Positions 1-10,577 of a DNA stretch of 64,000 bases are shown here, piece by piece. Location: assembly GCA_035041965.1 (NCBI GenBank), contig JAPYMA010000457.1, positions 1 through 64,000 of the forward strand, given 5' to 3'. A program made the translations under genes and the position numbers. The notes below the pieces were generated by a model, which was not told the DNA's origin, searched no databases, and saw only the letters and a program-made list of their open reading frames with translations. This DNA is from Anisakis pegreffii (lineage: Eukaryota; Nematoda; Chromadorea; Rhabditida; Anisakidae). The first letter of the stretch is position 1; every line of letters starts with the position of its first letter.

Positions 1-930
1 GCGATTGCAGTTCACGTCTGATTTCACATATACAGCTGCAGCGTACGCAAATTTGGACGCGTCGACAAAACAGTGTACGGTTTTTGGTTGACAGGTCCTC
101 CGACTTATTTCAATTGATTGGCTTTGCCACCCTCCCATCACCAAATGAAATTTGCTTAGGTCGTTTTCGTCCAGCGGTTCGTCCCATTTATATTTGGATT
201 CCCATAGGGATTGTAGGAAAATCTTGACTGGCAAAGTTGCGGGTGTCAGATATCCTAATGGATCAAACACGCTTGCGATCCAAGATAAAACTGACCGTTT
301 TGTCGTTTGGGTTTCGATGTATTTTTTGAACGTGAATCGGATTGTGTCGGATTGGACGTTCCATGGAATTCCCAAGATTTTGGTTATGAGCGTTTGTTGT
401 CGTGCATTCGGTTGCCAATGATTGCGAAGTTCACCATCGTTGGAGTTGAATTCGCGAAGATTCATAGCGGCTTCAGCAAACAGGTTTTTTGCGGCGTCGC
501 TGCTTTCGATTGCTTGGTTTGTGGTGTCCGCTGTCAGCATGATATTGTCAACGTATGTGTTGTCGATCAATTCTCTCGTGATGGGTAGTGTCGCATTCCT
601 TTCCAAATGATATCGTATTGTTGCTGCTAATAGGAATGGCGACGCTATCACACCGAAGGGGATTCTCGTGAATCGAAAAATTCTCAGGTTCGTTGGAGAC
701 GGCGCTTGGTGTGGATTTTTGAGCCACAGAAATCGAGTTGAATCACGATCTATTGTGTGTAGACCTATTTGCAGGAAAGCCTTCTCGATATCTGTAATGA
801 TAACAATCTTAGCCGTTCTGAGGTCTGCGGTCGCTGCTTCTGAGTACCAGTCGATTGGATTTACGTTATTGATTATTTTGTTCAGACGCGCAGTTAATTG
901 GTTGATATGCGGAAGTTGAATAGCGGACAT
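1..930 (-). CDS. BEL/Pao retrotransposon pol (gag-start/RT/RNase H fusion), partial
   Basis: This is an uninterrupted minus-strand frame from an ATG at 930-928 to the window edge. It encodes the reverse transcriptase of a BEL/Pao LTR retrotransposon. Visible blocks, in order, are DIEKAFLQIG, then IPFGVIASPFLLAATIRYHL, the catalytic-site motif YVDNI (usual form YVDD), ILGIPW, VFDPLGYLTP, and an RNase H start HCFVDASKFAYAAAVYV. These blocks and their order are typical of BEL/Pao pol. The first 40 or so residues do not look like reverse transcriptase; they resemble a short gag N-terminus with QLTARLNKIIN. The start codon lies only about 20 bases inside the primer-binding site, so gag, protease and the RT fingers region appear deleted in frame. 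The absence of stops suggests a recent copy. Integrase, if present, lies outside the window. Confidence 0.85.
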   Translation of the reverse strand, partial: MSAIQLPHINQLTARLNKIINNVNPIDWYSEAATADLRTAKIVIITDIEKAFLQIGLHTIDRDSTRFLWLKNPHQAPSPTNLRIFRFTRIPFGVIASPFLLAATIRYHLERNATLPITRELIDNTYVDNIMLTADTTNQAIESSDAAKNLFAEAAMNLREFNSNDGELRNHWQPNARQQTLITKILGIPWNVQSDTIRFTFKKYIETQTTKRSVLSWIASVFDPLGYLTPATLPVKIFLQSLWESKYKWDEPLDENDLSKFHLVMGGWQSQSIEISRRTCQPKTVHCFVDASKFAYAAAVYVKSDVNCNR

Positions 931-949
931 CGTAGCGATTGTATTAGCA

Positions 950-964
950 CCGGCTGAGCCCCCA
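950..964 (-). promoter_or_regulatory. Primer-binding site of the BEL/Pao element
   Basis: Read on the minus strand, two bases (TC) after the LTR end comes TGGGGGCTCAGCCGG. The leading TGG fits the CCA end of a tRNA, and TGGGGGCTC matches the start of the well-known tRNA-Pro primer-binding site. This fixes the orientation of the element and the inner LTR border. The tRNA identity is inferred from that short match. Confidence 0.6.
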
Positions 965-966
965 GA

Positions 967-1689
967 TGTCGGAAATTAGCGGCGGTTATATTAATTGAAT
1001 ATAGGCGTCTAGTGGTATTTGAATGTGGGTCGCTATTTACGACGAAATGAATATTTATTCTGAGCAACAGGCAGCAAATAAACAATAATCAGCGGAAAAA
1101 TGACTTGAACGATTCAATGATTGAGTCGAGGGATAATGGGAATTGAAACGAAATCTGACGACTGAGTGGTTGAGTCGAAGGATAACGGGGGATTGAAACG
1201 AAATCGAAAGATCGAGTGATCGAGTCGAGGGATGACGGGGGATAGAAACGAACTCGAGCGACTGAGTGATTGATTCGAGGGACAACGGAGCTGGGGAATA
1301 TCGGTTTACCCGGATGAACGAACAAGACACACGATTGAACGAATGAATAGCAAAACGAACAAAGAATTGAATTATAAGTGAATTATAAGTGAAAAGGGCG
1401 TATATTTTTGGAGAGGAATTTGTTTAAGCATTTATGATATATATGTGTTGATTAGAGGAAAAATAAGAGGCATTTGAGCTATATGTATGTATTTGATATA
1501 AGGATAGATAAGGAGGCATTTGAGATGTAAATAAGTATATGATTCGAGTATATAACGTGATGGTAAGCGACTGTACATAAGATTTGGATAAATGACGTGA
1601 TGACAGACGAAGACAAAACACTGACTGACGTGTTGCAATTCTATCAACAAGACACACTCGATCAAGACAGACAAAACACTCTATCAACA
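967..1689 (-). repeat. Long terminal repeat of the BEL/Pao element (5' LTR)
   Basis: On the minus strand the segment starts TGTTGATAG at 1689 and ends CCGACA at 967, giving TGT...ACA ends with the primer-binding site immediately inside. Length is about 723 bp, normal for BEL/Pao LTRs. It contains a diverged tandem array (1094-1293). The partner LTR lies left of the window, so the borders rest on terminal motifs and the primer site, not on an LTR pair. Confidence 0.6.
1094..1293. repeat. Four imperfect ~50-bp tandem repeats inside the LTR
   Basis: The motif GAGTCGAGGGATAA and variants recur at 1123, 1172, 1222 and 1272, a period of 49-50 bases. Each unit also carries TTGAAACGAAATC or a close variant. 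Copies differ by several substitutions, so the array is not recent. Repeats in this position of an LTR could be promoter or enhancer elements, but nothing shows that directly. Confidence 0.75.
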
Positions 1690-1717
1690 AAAATATTATT
1701 AATAATGGTTATCATCT

Positions 1718-2914
1718 TTATCGTGAATCATGCGATTCGCGACACCTCTCGAGGTCTTCCTTCAGATGCTGCCTGATGGCTTTACATAAGATGGAATACT
1801 CGACGAGGTCTGTTTTGTTTCTTTTCAAGGATTTCCGTCTTTCCATTAATCTCTTCGTTTCCTCAGAGATTCTGTCATCCTTGAGTTGCTGTTGGTCGAC
1901 TTTAGCCTTCCTAAAGCATGCTTTTAGCTTGGTGATTAGCGAGTCGTAGTCTTTGTCAATCTCTTCAATCTGATCCCAGTTTTCTTTCTCGATGGCGTCT
2001 TGCAATACCATCTCGTCGAAGACCTTGATGCGTTGGTGTTTCATTGAGATATGCAGCGCTTTCTTCTCTCTTTTCTTTTCGATGACGATTTTCGCCCGAA
2101 CTAAACGATGGTCGCTGCCGGTGTTGAAGGGAGCCACGACAGAGACGTCTTGAAGTAGTCGCCTTCTGTCGATCATGATGTAGTCGATTTCGTTTCGGTA
2201 CTGAGCATTCGGAGCTATCCATGTCCTCGCTGGTCTTTTTTTGAATAGGATGTTGCCAATGTAGAGTTTATTCGTCTCGGCAAAGATTACTAAGCGTTCT
2301 CCTCTTTCGTTTCTTTCTCGTAGTCCAAATTTTCCAATATATTGTTCTCCTTGCCACCCTTTCCCGACCTTTGCGTTGAAATCGCCCATGACGATGGTGT
2401 GTGTGGATTTTTTAGTAAGAGCCGTTTCCAGCTCCTGGTAGAATTCTTCAACCTCATCGTCATCAACAGAGTTTGTTGGGGCGTAGGCCTGAATGATTTT
2501 GAGGGTGGCCTTTCCTGATACTTGAACGTTTAGAACCCCTATTCTTGATGACAGAATATTGCACGAGACTATTTTAGAAGCCCATCCTTTACTTACGATG
2601 AACCCAATACCTCCGACTGTTCGATTACCGTCTCCTTTGCCCAATCTCACGGCGCTCCCATCGTTCCATCTTGCGTTGAGTTCTTCTTTTCGACGTGTTT
2701 CACAGAGCCCGAGAACGTCGCATTTAATTTTCTTCAATTCCTCCATCAAGTGGGTCAGTCCGGTCCTCCCTGCCAATGACCTGCAGTTATAGGTGCATAT
2801 GGCTAGGGTTGTTTTTCGATGCTGTGACGGCCTGTCCGAACCTGAGATTCTTAGCAGCCTCTGGACTCTCGAATCCCGTCCCGCCGTCGTAGCACGGTTC
2901 GATTGCCCTGCAGG
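1718..2914 (-). pseudogene. RTE-type LINE ORF: apurinic endonuclease domain, 3'-truncated
   Basis: The open minus-strand frame begins after a TAA at 2917-2915 and ends at 1718. It starts with the family signature TLAICTYNCRSLAGRTGLTH and continues through the endonuclease/exonuclease/phosphatase fold: LGLCETRR, QAYAPTN, the catalytic GDFNAKVG, NEIDYIMIDRR and the final GSDHRLVRAKI. A charged linker follows (RRKSLKRNKTDLVEYS). The reverse transcriptase that should come next is missing. The frame stops about 30 bases from the BEL LTR, so the LINE seems to have been interrupted by that element, its RT part probably lying beyond the left window edge. Such proteins are often mis-annotated as craniofacial development protein 2-like. 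No ATG is evident near the conserved start. Confidence 0.85.
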
Positions 2915-3065
2915 TTACTGAGGCCCATTTTCTTGCATTTTTCTAGCCATTTGTGACGCCATCCCGCTGGCTAGGCGGGCAGGCCAGTTACCGTTCCACT
3001 TTAGCCGGGTTGGCCACGAGAGCAACCCAAGCGACCGACCGCTCAACACCACCGAATCAATTCAA
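2915..3065 (-). mobile_element. Probable 5' leader of the RTE element
   Basis: This GC-rich stretch lies directly upstream of the LINE reading frame and changes to ordinary AT-rich DNA near 3060. It contains a 22-base motif (2966-2987, GCTGGCTAGGCG then GGCAGGCCAG) that can fold on itself and recurs in the hairpin at 53,333-53,397. Its assignment to the LINE rests on position and base composition. Confidence 0.4.
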
Positions 3066-5036
3066 ACCCAATCAATTCAATATTGTAATAAGCAAAAAAA
3101 ATTCAGTAGAAGAACCTTGAACAAGACATGTAATTGATATGAAGAGGGAAGGAAAGCATACAGTATGAATAGGATGGGTGAGGGGAGTATGCAAGTGACA
3201 TTACGTATGCGACAGCATATTACCAAATATGGTCAGATGAAATCACTAACAATGGACGAGATTATGGGATGTCGGAAGATCGCGTAGATCCTGAGGACAA
3301 TCTCATTTCAAACTGCTACCCAAGAACTGTTTTATTGGTATTGTCGGGAAGGGTGCTAGCTGTGAAGAATCCTTTCCAGTTGATGACACCTCACAGACCG
3401 TCGGGAAGGGTGGAAATGAACTCATCTGAAGACATTCAAACGTCGAGTGAAACAGTGAGATTTGGCTTCAGATGAGGTGAAGTCTGAGGTTCTGAGGACA
3501 AGGATAATGCGCTACGGGCGATTTTTGAGTGGGGAAATTGGATGAAGTGAGTTTTACGTTGTGTAAAAAAAAAATTGATAAAATTTTCATTCATATATGA
3601 GAAGTAAGCGTAATTTTGACGTTTACAAAAATTTGGAAAAACGGAAGGGAAAAACTATCAATTTTTTTCAGTCTCAACTTTATGTAGAAGAAATTTTCGG
3701 GGATTAAGAACCATGGATCAATCGTGCAGTAGTAGCGCTGTCGGTCGTGTGCTGAACGCTAGACAGATGAGTACCTCTAACCTTATTTACTGCATATATC
3801 TCCCTTTTGCAATTACATATAGTGCATAGATATATTTAGATGGCTCGTATGAGATGTTTTCCGGTTTCCAGCATCTTCTTTTTCTGTCGTGAAACGATAG
3901 GCGATTAAGACTGCTCTTTAGTAGGCACAATGAGCACATCGTGCTTTGTAACTATTCGTTTAGTTGCGCAGAGATTCAACTTGCAAATTTTGTCATGTGT
4001 TGATTGAACCGAGATTGTCATTTCGAAAATTCGGCCAGAATTATTACGACTTTTGCATGTTTAGATTAAGCGCTTTTCTCTTCTTTTTTATTCAACGAAT
4101 AAAGTGGACGATAACGCTTCATATATCTGTGCAATGCTCAATTTTCTAAGCGTGAAACACGAACGTCTACCCATTTCCTAAATTCGATCACTCTGCTCAA
4201 TTCTTGTTCAATTTCAATTTTCGCTTAATACTGAATATTCAAGAATTAGTGTGTATGTACGTGTGTGTTGTATTTTGTTAAAGTATTTTCCTTCTAATTT
4301 AAGCTTTACTGAAATATTGCAGTTAGCGCAACTTCGAAATTGGATGTTGTTTGCTTTGCTTCTTCGCCGAACGCGTTTCTTTATATTACTGGTTTTTTGT
4401 TTTTGTTCGCTTTCTAAATTGTATTGCTCATATTATGGTCATTCGTTCATTTGTTTGTTTCTCTTTCCTCCCATTCCAAATTTATATGCGGAAATTCCGA
4501 TCAAATCTATTTGTTCAGAAGCACTGGGTTCAATTTTATTTGTAATTTTATTTGTAGTTCTACTTCTCCTTTTTGTTCGTTTAAATGAGTTACTTTAGGG
4601 CATTTGAAAAAAAAAACAAATATATTTACCAAAGACGAAATTGAATATTTTTAATGTTTTGTTGGGATTTTGAAGCTCTGAAGAGCCGGATAGCGGCGTT
4701 CTCTACTAATAGCATGTCTGGAAGCCTTTCCAAACTTGCGATCGAAAATTCCTACATTCTCGAATTTAGCTATTTCAAGATGGTCTGCGCACTGTGCACT
4801 ACTGTATATTCGTTCAACAGTTTGTTGGTGCTTTTGGTACTTTTAAATTCACTTTATTCGGATTCTAATTATATCTATTTTCAATATGCATTGTTCATCT
4901 AGCATAGTCCGCTGTGGTTTATTTATGTGTTCATTTGTTTTAATTTTGCCATGTTCTATTATCAACAACTGTTAAGTAATCAGTTCGCTGTAATACACTT
5001 GTTCAAATTGTGTTCTAAGTGTGTTCTTGCTTTCAG

Positions 5037-5262
5037 TTCTCGTTATGGAATATCACATATCGATAACGAGAATTTTTTTGGTGAACAGCAAGAAATATGT
5101 CGAAAATTGTCAATGAATATGAATCCAACCTGGAACAGTAATTGCGAGGGCTTGCGAAATAATGTTTTTGTTGGTTTAGTACGACTGATCAGTTGGCTGA
5201 AATATTATGAATTGAAAGCAACAAATGCATTGCGTTTGATCACTGAAGGTGTTCACTATTAA
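5037..5262 (+). CDS. Possible 3'-terminal exon, unknown product
   Basis: A good acceptor (TTGCTTTCAG, ending at 5036) is followed by an open frame of 74 codons containing GEQQEICRKL and LVRLISWLKYYELKATNAL. The stop is at 5260-5262 and an AATAAA signal at 5280-5285. That order suits the last exon of a plus-strand gene. No family is recognised, no convincing upstream exon was found, and a frame this long can occur by chance here. Confidence 0.22.
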
Positions 5263-5741
5263 GGCTGGTTGCTTTATTCAATAAACTAGCATATAACTCG
5301 TTTAGATGACATGTGTGAGCATAGGTACTTCTAAAGTATATCCATAGTGGAATGGAACAAATAGGAATAAAAGAAATCTTTGAATGACACACTAAAATGA
5401 TACTTTTGAGTGCGATTCTTGCTGATGCATTATGTTGTGTGCAAATTAGAGCTGTCTCTCGTCAATTCAAACATCCTATTGGATCACAAATGAAAATTCA
5501 ATGGTTCAACATGATGACATCATGATAACAAGCATTACCGCATGCGATTAATGTTCTGATCCGATCAAAATTTATCGCTATTTTATGAGATCAAAAATAC
5601 TCCTCTTTTCGAAATTTAAGAATGATAATCAGCTATGCTTGGCTTGGCTATTTCCGTAGCTTTCAATGCATTTTCATGGGTGCTTAAGCGTAAAATTGAT
5701 ATTGCAAAAGATGAAAGCAGTCCAATTTGTTGTTTGGTTGA

Positions 5742-5921
5742 GTTATTTGCTGAGTCAGTCAGTTCCGTACGAAAGAGCAGCAATTGGTCATATCCTTCTT
5801 GACGCTGTCCGCACTTGATCCGCTTAGCCCATAAAACAACAACTTTGGATAAGCATGAAAAGTCATTGAATTTGATTAGGCACTCGTTTAATCCTCGTTC
5901 TCCTTTAATCACCGTTATCTT
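5742..5921 (-). pseudogene. Exostosin-like (GT64 domain) fragment, possible
   Basis: Part of a 109-codon minus-strand frame (5616-5945) resembles the start of the C-terminal glycosyltransferase domain of EXT/EXTL proteins. These add GlcNAc in heparan sulfate synthesis in the Golgi (rib-1/rib-2 in worms). The points of likeness are a KFNDFSCLSKVVVLW block, where the family has a LNGLPYLNKVVVVW-like strand, and RTELTDSANN about 20 residues later, where the family has an RTE...S.NN segment. The following DDD metal-binding block is not found, and no flanking exons were seen. It may be a decayed copy, a lone exon or a coincidence. Confidence 0.3.
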
Positions 5922-7582
5922 CACTCCTCCCCCACCAGACATCACTCACTCTTAACTCGTCCGACTCAGCCTAAATGCTGATTTAATTTCTAAATTTCAT
6001 TTTATTCGTTATCAACACACGTACGTGTTTGTGCATCCTTATAATCTAGCGTCGCTCCAGCTGGTTGTGATTCCTTTGCTACGTTTTATAGACGTTGGCA
6101 CCGCTTACGCTGAAAATTTCAAATTTGAATTTTGAACAGTTGCGAAGGAATGATAGTTTGATAGTGCTGAAAATTGAATTTGTAAGCTGGTTAATAATGG
6201 GTAATGACTGAACAATAACGATAGGTTTTTTGAGTTAATTTATGAAGCAGCTGACGAGTGAATGAATGATTAGGAAGAAATTGCTGCTTGTTTCCATTTG
6301 AATTTCAGACAGTGTTTTTTGAAATTGCTGAATGTTTCTATTCTAATTTGAATGTATACCATGTAGGTAGGTTCGGTATGCACGCACAATACGCAAATGG
6401 ATTCAGGTCATGGTCTAGGCGATTTTTTTTGTGCAATAACCCCTTCGTGGCATCATGTTTGGAATGCAATCATGCGCTTTTGGGGAAGCTTGAGAGTAAC
6501 TCATCGACAAATTTATTTTGAATGAAGTTGAGTTCTGTGAAATTCATGCAAATTTTCAATAACGTTTTGAGGGGCGATTGCATGACATCATAGACAAGAG
6601 CACTCACATCCATATCGATCTACACAAAGTCAGGCAAAAACAGGAAGGAGTGAAACTCATGAATCGAGTCTATTATTTCACCATTTTGAAAGGCACTTTT
6701 GCCTTCAAATGTTCGTTTTGTTTGCTCTTTTTTTTTGCTTTTAACTTCTTCCTTTCAGCGCTACGCTTCAACATTATTACTGTTATTATTATCATCATCA
6801 TCTCACCAATATTTTTTAAACGCGGTTTTTGATGAGAATGTTGCTTTGATCAGAATCACTTTGCTTTGGGCTAAAGCAGAAAATCGGAAACATCCCAATT
6901 CTGAAACACGAAAGAAAGACTGAGACAAAACACAGCAATTTGGTAGCATTGTACAAATAAGCAATTTATGAGATCACTAATCGAACAGTGCAGTTCAACA
7001 AGAAATCGAAAATGCACTGAACGTATTGCGTCACGAAAGGTATCCCTGATTGATTTGATGATGTGTGAATCCATTATAACTGATTCACATAAAGTGTCAG
7101 TAACTTACGATGTGAATAAACAAACGTGATAGATGATCAGATGACATGTGCTCGTAGCATTATAGTATCTATAATCACCATATTGAGCTGGTGTGAATGA
7201 GCCGAGCAAGTGGAGCATGAAAGCGACTCGATCATCGCTGGACAAACCAAAGAAAGGTGTTCGAGCGTAAAATCACCGATAATGGAGTTTTGAATGCAAC
7301 CGACAAAGTTGATTCGCTTGAGAAGAATAGCGACAACGTTACGAAAATGATAAGCATTTGAGTTGGTGATGCGGAACATTTTAGCTTGGACAAACTAAAA
7401 GAAGTTTCATTATATATGACTTAGATTCTTTGATACACTTGACTTTCACAGTGAAATTTCAGTCATTGAAAGAAATTTGTTGAAGAATCTATCGTGAGAT
7501 CATTTCTTCTTATCCTTCTTCATCTTCTCGTATTGTCAGTTTCAATACTGACATAAACTTTTCCATAAATATCTATTTGCAG

Positions 7583-7662
7583 GTGTGTTTTCCAAATTCC
7601 TTGCGTCTTCATCACGTATAGATATTCTCATGTTTGCATGGTTTACTCAATGGGCAATTTAG
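7583..7662 (+). CDS. Possible internal exon, unknown product
   Basis: An 80-base segment is bounded by a good acceptor (CTATTTGCAG) and a strong donor (AG|GTAAGTAT). One frame is fully open (26 codons, containing CVFQIPCVFITYRYSH); a second stays open until TAG at the very end. The splice sites are the main evidence. No family is recognised and no partner exon is identified. Confidence 0.22.
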
Positions 7663-9699
7663 GTAAGTATAATTTATGTGAATATTTTGACATCAACATA
7701 ACTAATTGAGATTGATCGCGAAAGGTTGTTCGTTGATGTTCAAAGAAACGTGTAACTAGATATGCCGATCTCCACGATCATCACATCGCTGTATCGTATC
7801 CAAGATCATCTCTTCCATTTAAAATATTTTTAGTGAAATCGATATTAAGGTGCGATGTTGTCGAGAATTTCAAACAGTGTTATTGTTGTTATTGGGTATG
7901 GTATGTCAGTGAGAATCATCTTTGCTATTTCACATTATGTTATGAGGAGTATTAATTTTTAATGGCTACAGTAATAACAATATTCGATCCTTCACACACA
8001 TTCATTATCCATATGCTTATTCTTGTTGTTGTTATTATTATTCTTATTAGCTTATGCTCTTAGTTATATTACATAATTATTGAGACATTTTTATTGTCAG
8101 CATTCCCATCCATGCCATTGTCACGGGTTGTGGTTATTATTATTCCTAATGTCCTTATTTCTAATTCGCTTATTCCTCAGCTCACTCAACTTAGCGGTAT
8201 TATTACACCCTCATTTTTGGCATAACTTTTTAGATTCGTTATTTTTTATATCAGTCGGTAAAGCTCGACTAGTTGTTTCATCATCAATCTATTACCGAAT
8301 GTAAGTTGCTTGCAAAAGCTTGAACTTATGTTTCGCTGTTCACTAACAATCTGTTGTTTTGGACTTGCGATAACGTGTGCTGACTGAAGTGCTGGTGAAA
8401 GTAGTATTGTGGATTATAACTATTCATTATAACTCGGATGTTCACCGCAAATGTTGCTTAGATCAGAAAGTGCTTATTTTCGATTAATTATGATGTTTAT
8501 TTAGGCTACAATTCGAAATAACAATCGAATAAATTCGGCAGATTTAATCTGAGCTCGATACCTAAAATGCATAACATTTCATATCTCATTCTACCGAAAC
8601 ATCTATCAGACAGGATAGACATCAACATTGCTTCGAATCGTGAGCAAAATGGACATGCTAAAATTCGATCCCGATTTGCTCCCTAATCATTCATCCGTAC
8701 TATCATCTGATATTACACTGAGACTTTCTTTCCAACAGCATGCCTCACAATCAATCTGATCCACATCGGTTAAAAATAGTATGGTTAAGTTTGATCATAA
8801 AATCACCTGTTGCATAAGATCACCTGTTGTTCATGAAATGGCATTATTCTAGGTTAAATCATGTGATTGCACGGTTTCTTTCATGTGAACTGATCGGTCG
8901 GAAGTGTCAGTTTGTGAACATTTTCATTCGGTCCCACAGGAAAAATAATTCGTTTTATGTCTTTGTTGAGTTGAGTTTATAGCAGTGTTCTCGAAAGTTT
9001 TTGTTCTTTGACGTAAAATTTAGTTCCATTGCCCGCATAACTGTTTTGCATCTTTTCTCAGTCCCATAGCGCTTGAATAGATTCCAGTGGTAATCTTCTG
9101 ACCATCTGTCGTCATTCATCCAAGTTTCTGCTCGCGATCACAAAAATTCTTATTTTTGAAATAGCAGCATTGCATGAACCATCAAGATGTGTATTTTTGA
9201 TCCAAAGAAAGCTGCTTTTTGCATTTCTCAGTTTAGCTCTTTTTCCACATCCCACTTTGCTACGATGATATAATATCCTGCTGAATAGTTGTACTAAACT
9301 CCAAAAAAAACAATGTGAGGGCTTTTAATTTCGAATGAGTTTCTTTTAGTGCTTTTAGGGAAAGAAAATTGATTTGGATTGGAAAGAATTAATAGGCATT
9401 GAGGACGATAAAAATGTTTTGAGAAGCATTTACTGCATTGCACTGTATTGTTATTTAATCTAAATAACACGTTCAGCTAGAATTTCATGACATTGCTGTC
9501 TATGTACTCGGTGAAATGATCAAAAGAATAAAGATCTATATTAACGAACACATGAATATTTGTATAGTTCTGATGGAATTCGATACTGTTTATTCAGAAC
9601 ACCACTAATGAAAAACTACTCATCCATCCATTAACATTCGCCTTTAAATTGGTTTTGAGCATGTGCTCGGGGTCTCCTACATCGCTAGAAATTGTGACC

Positions 9700-9916
9700 G
9701 GTCAATCTGCCTAAAGACATTTTGCCTAACGACAAGTTGCCTAACGGACAGTTTGCCTAACGGACAGTTTGCCTAACGGACAGTTTGCCTAACGGACAAT
9801 TTGCCTAACGGAGAGTTTGCCTATGGAACAGTTTGCCTGTTGGGTGAAATATCCATTAAAAAACCGTAAGTTAGGCAAACTGTCCGTTAGGCTAAATGTC
9901 TTTAGGCAGATTGACC
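9700..9916. repeat. Fold-back element with terminal inverted repeats and 16-bp internal repeats
   Basis: The ends GGTCAATCTGCCTAAAGACA and its complement are perfect inverted repeats over 23 bases, and imperfect complementarity continues further in. The left half holds GCCTAACGGACAGTTT repeated at a 15-16 base period, with GCCT at 9724, 9739, 9755, 9771, 9787, 9803, 9819 and 9835. The right half carries a shorter inverted version. There is no coding capacity, so it would be a non-autonomous element. No target-site duplication is clear, although the left flank ends GACC, which mirrors the element end. Confidence 0.8.
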
Positions 9917-10470
9917 AGGTACCGCTAAAAACGCTTCCACCGTCTGAATATTTGCTTATCATCAAAATCTCATAATGAAGTGGGTTATCGACTTGATAAC
10001 TTAGTGAATTTGATAAGTGTGAAACAGAAATCGTGACTGACTAACGATTGTGATTGACCTAACTTGATAGAGACTATAGATGACTAACATTTGTGGTCGT
10101 GATGTATCTGGTTTGGATTCTGATGATGAAATATTATGTGCAGTTAGTGTGAACGATCAGCTGTTGTGCCTGCGTTCAGTGCAACGATGTTTACCAATTT
10201 GTGCTGGATCACTGGCAAGGGAAATCTGAAATGTGATCTCTTCACGCGATCAGATTTCAGCAACGAACAATGCCTATGATCAGTTTTCGATCAGAAGCGA
10301 TCAGATCTCGTTACACAGCCATTTCATTCCAGGAATTGTGCCAATACTGATCAGGATATATATTATCTTCTAAAATTTTCGTCTCGATTCGATTTCGCTC
10401 GTTTATGCTGCTGACACTCAACCCAGCTCTATTTTATGTCCCTTTCCGCAATTTCTAGTTTCTTTTTCAG

Positions 10471-10577
10471 ATCGCACTATGCTCGAACGCTTCAACATAT
10501 TGGTGATTTCCTAGAAATTTCACATTGTTCCTTGCATACGGGCAATTGTTGGAGTGCTCAACTCTCCACAATAAAAA
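10471..10577 (+). CDS. Possible internal exon, unknown product
   Basis: The 107-base segment has a strong acceptor (TTTCTTTTTCAG) and a strong donor (A|GTAAGCG). Only one frame is open across it, giving 35 codons that include YARTLQHIGDFLEISHCSL. The segment is slightly richer in GC than its surroundings. No family match and no partner exon are seen, so this is a splice-site-based guess. Confidence 0.22.

Larger units (their letters stand above)
3066..9699. other. AT-rich DNA without a convincing gene
   Basis: The stretch is T-rich, full of stops, and holds only short frames of biased composition. Weak items listed separately are an exostosin-like fragment (5742-5921), a possible terminal exon (5037-5262) and a possible internal exon (7583-7662). 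Simple TTA/TCA triplet runs occur near 6775-6805 and 8010-8060. A near-duplicate ATCACCTGTTG pair lies near 8800-8830. Confidence 0.6.

Noticed and set aside
4251..4902. Hydrophobic plus-strand frames resembling membrane segments
   Set aside because: T-rich sequence yields Phe/Leu-rich frames by composition alone; no supporting splice sites.
8255..8300. 46-base possible micro-exon before GTAAGTTG
   Set aside because: Only the donor is strong; too short to judge without a partner exon.
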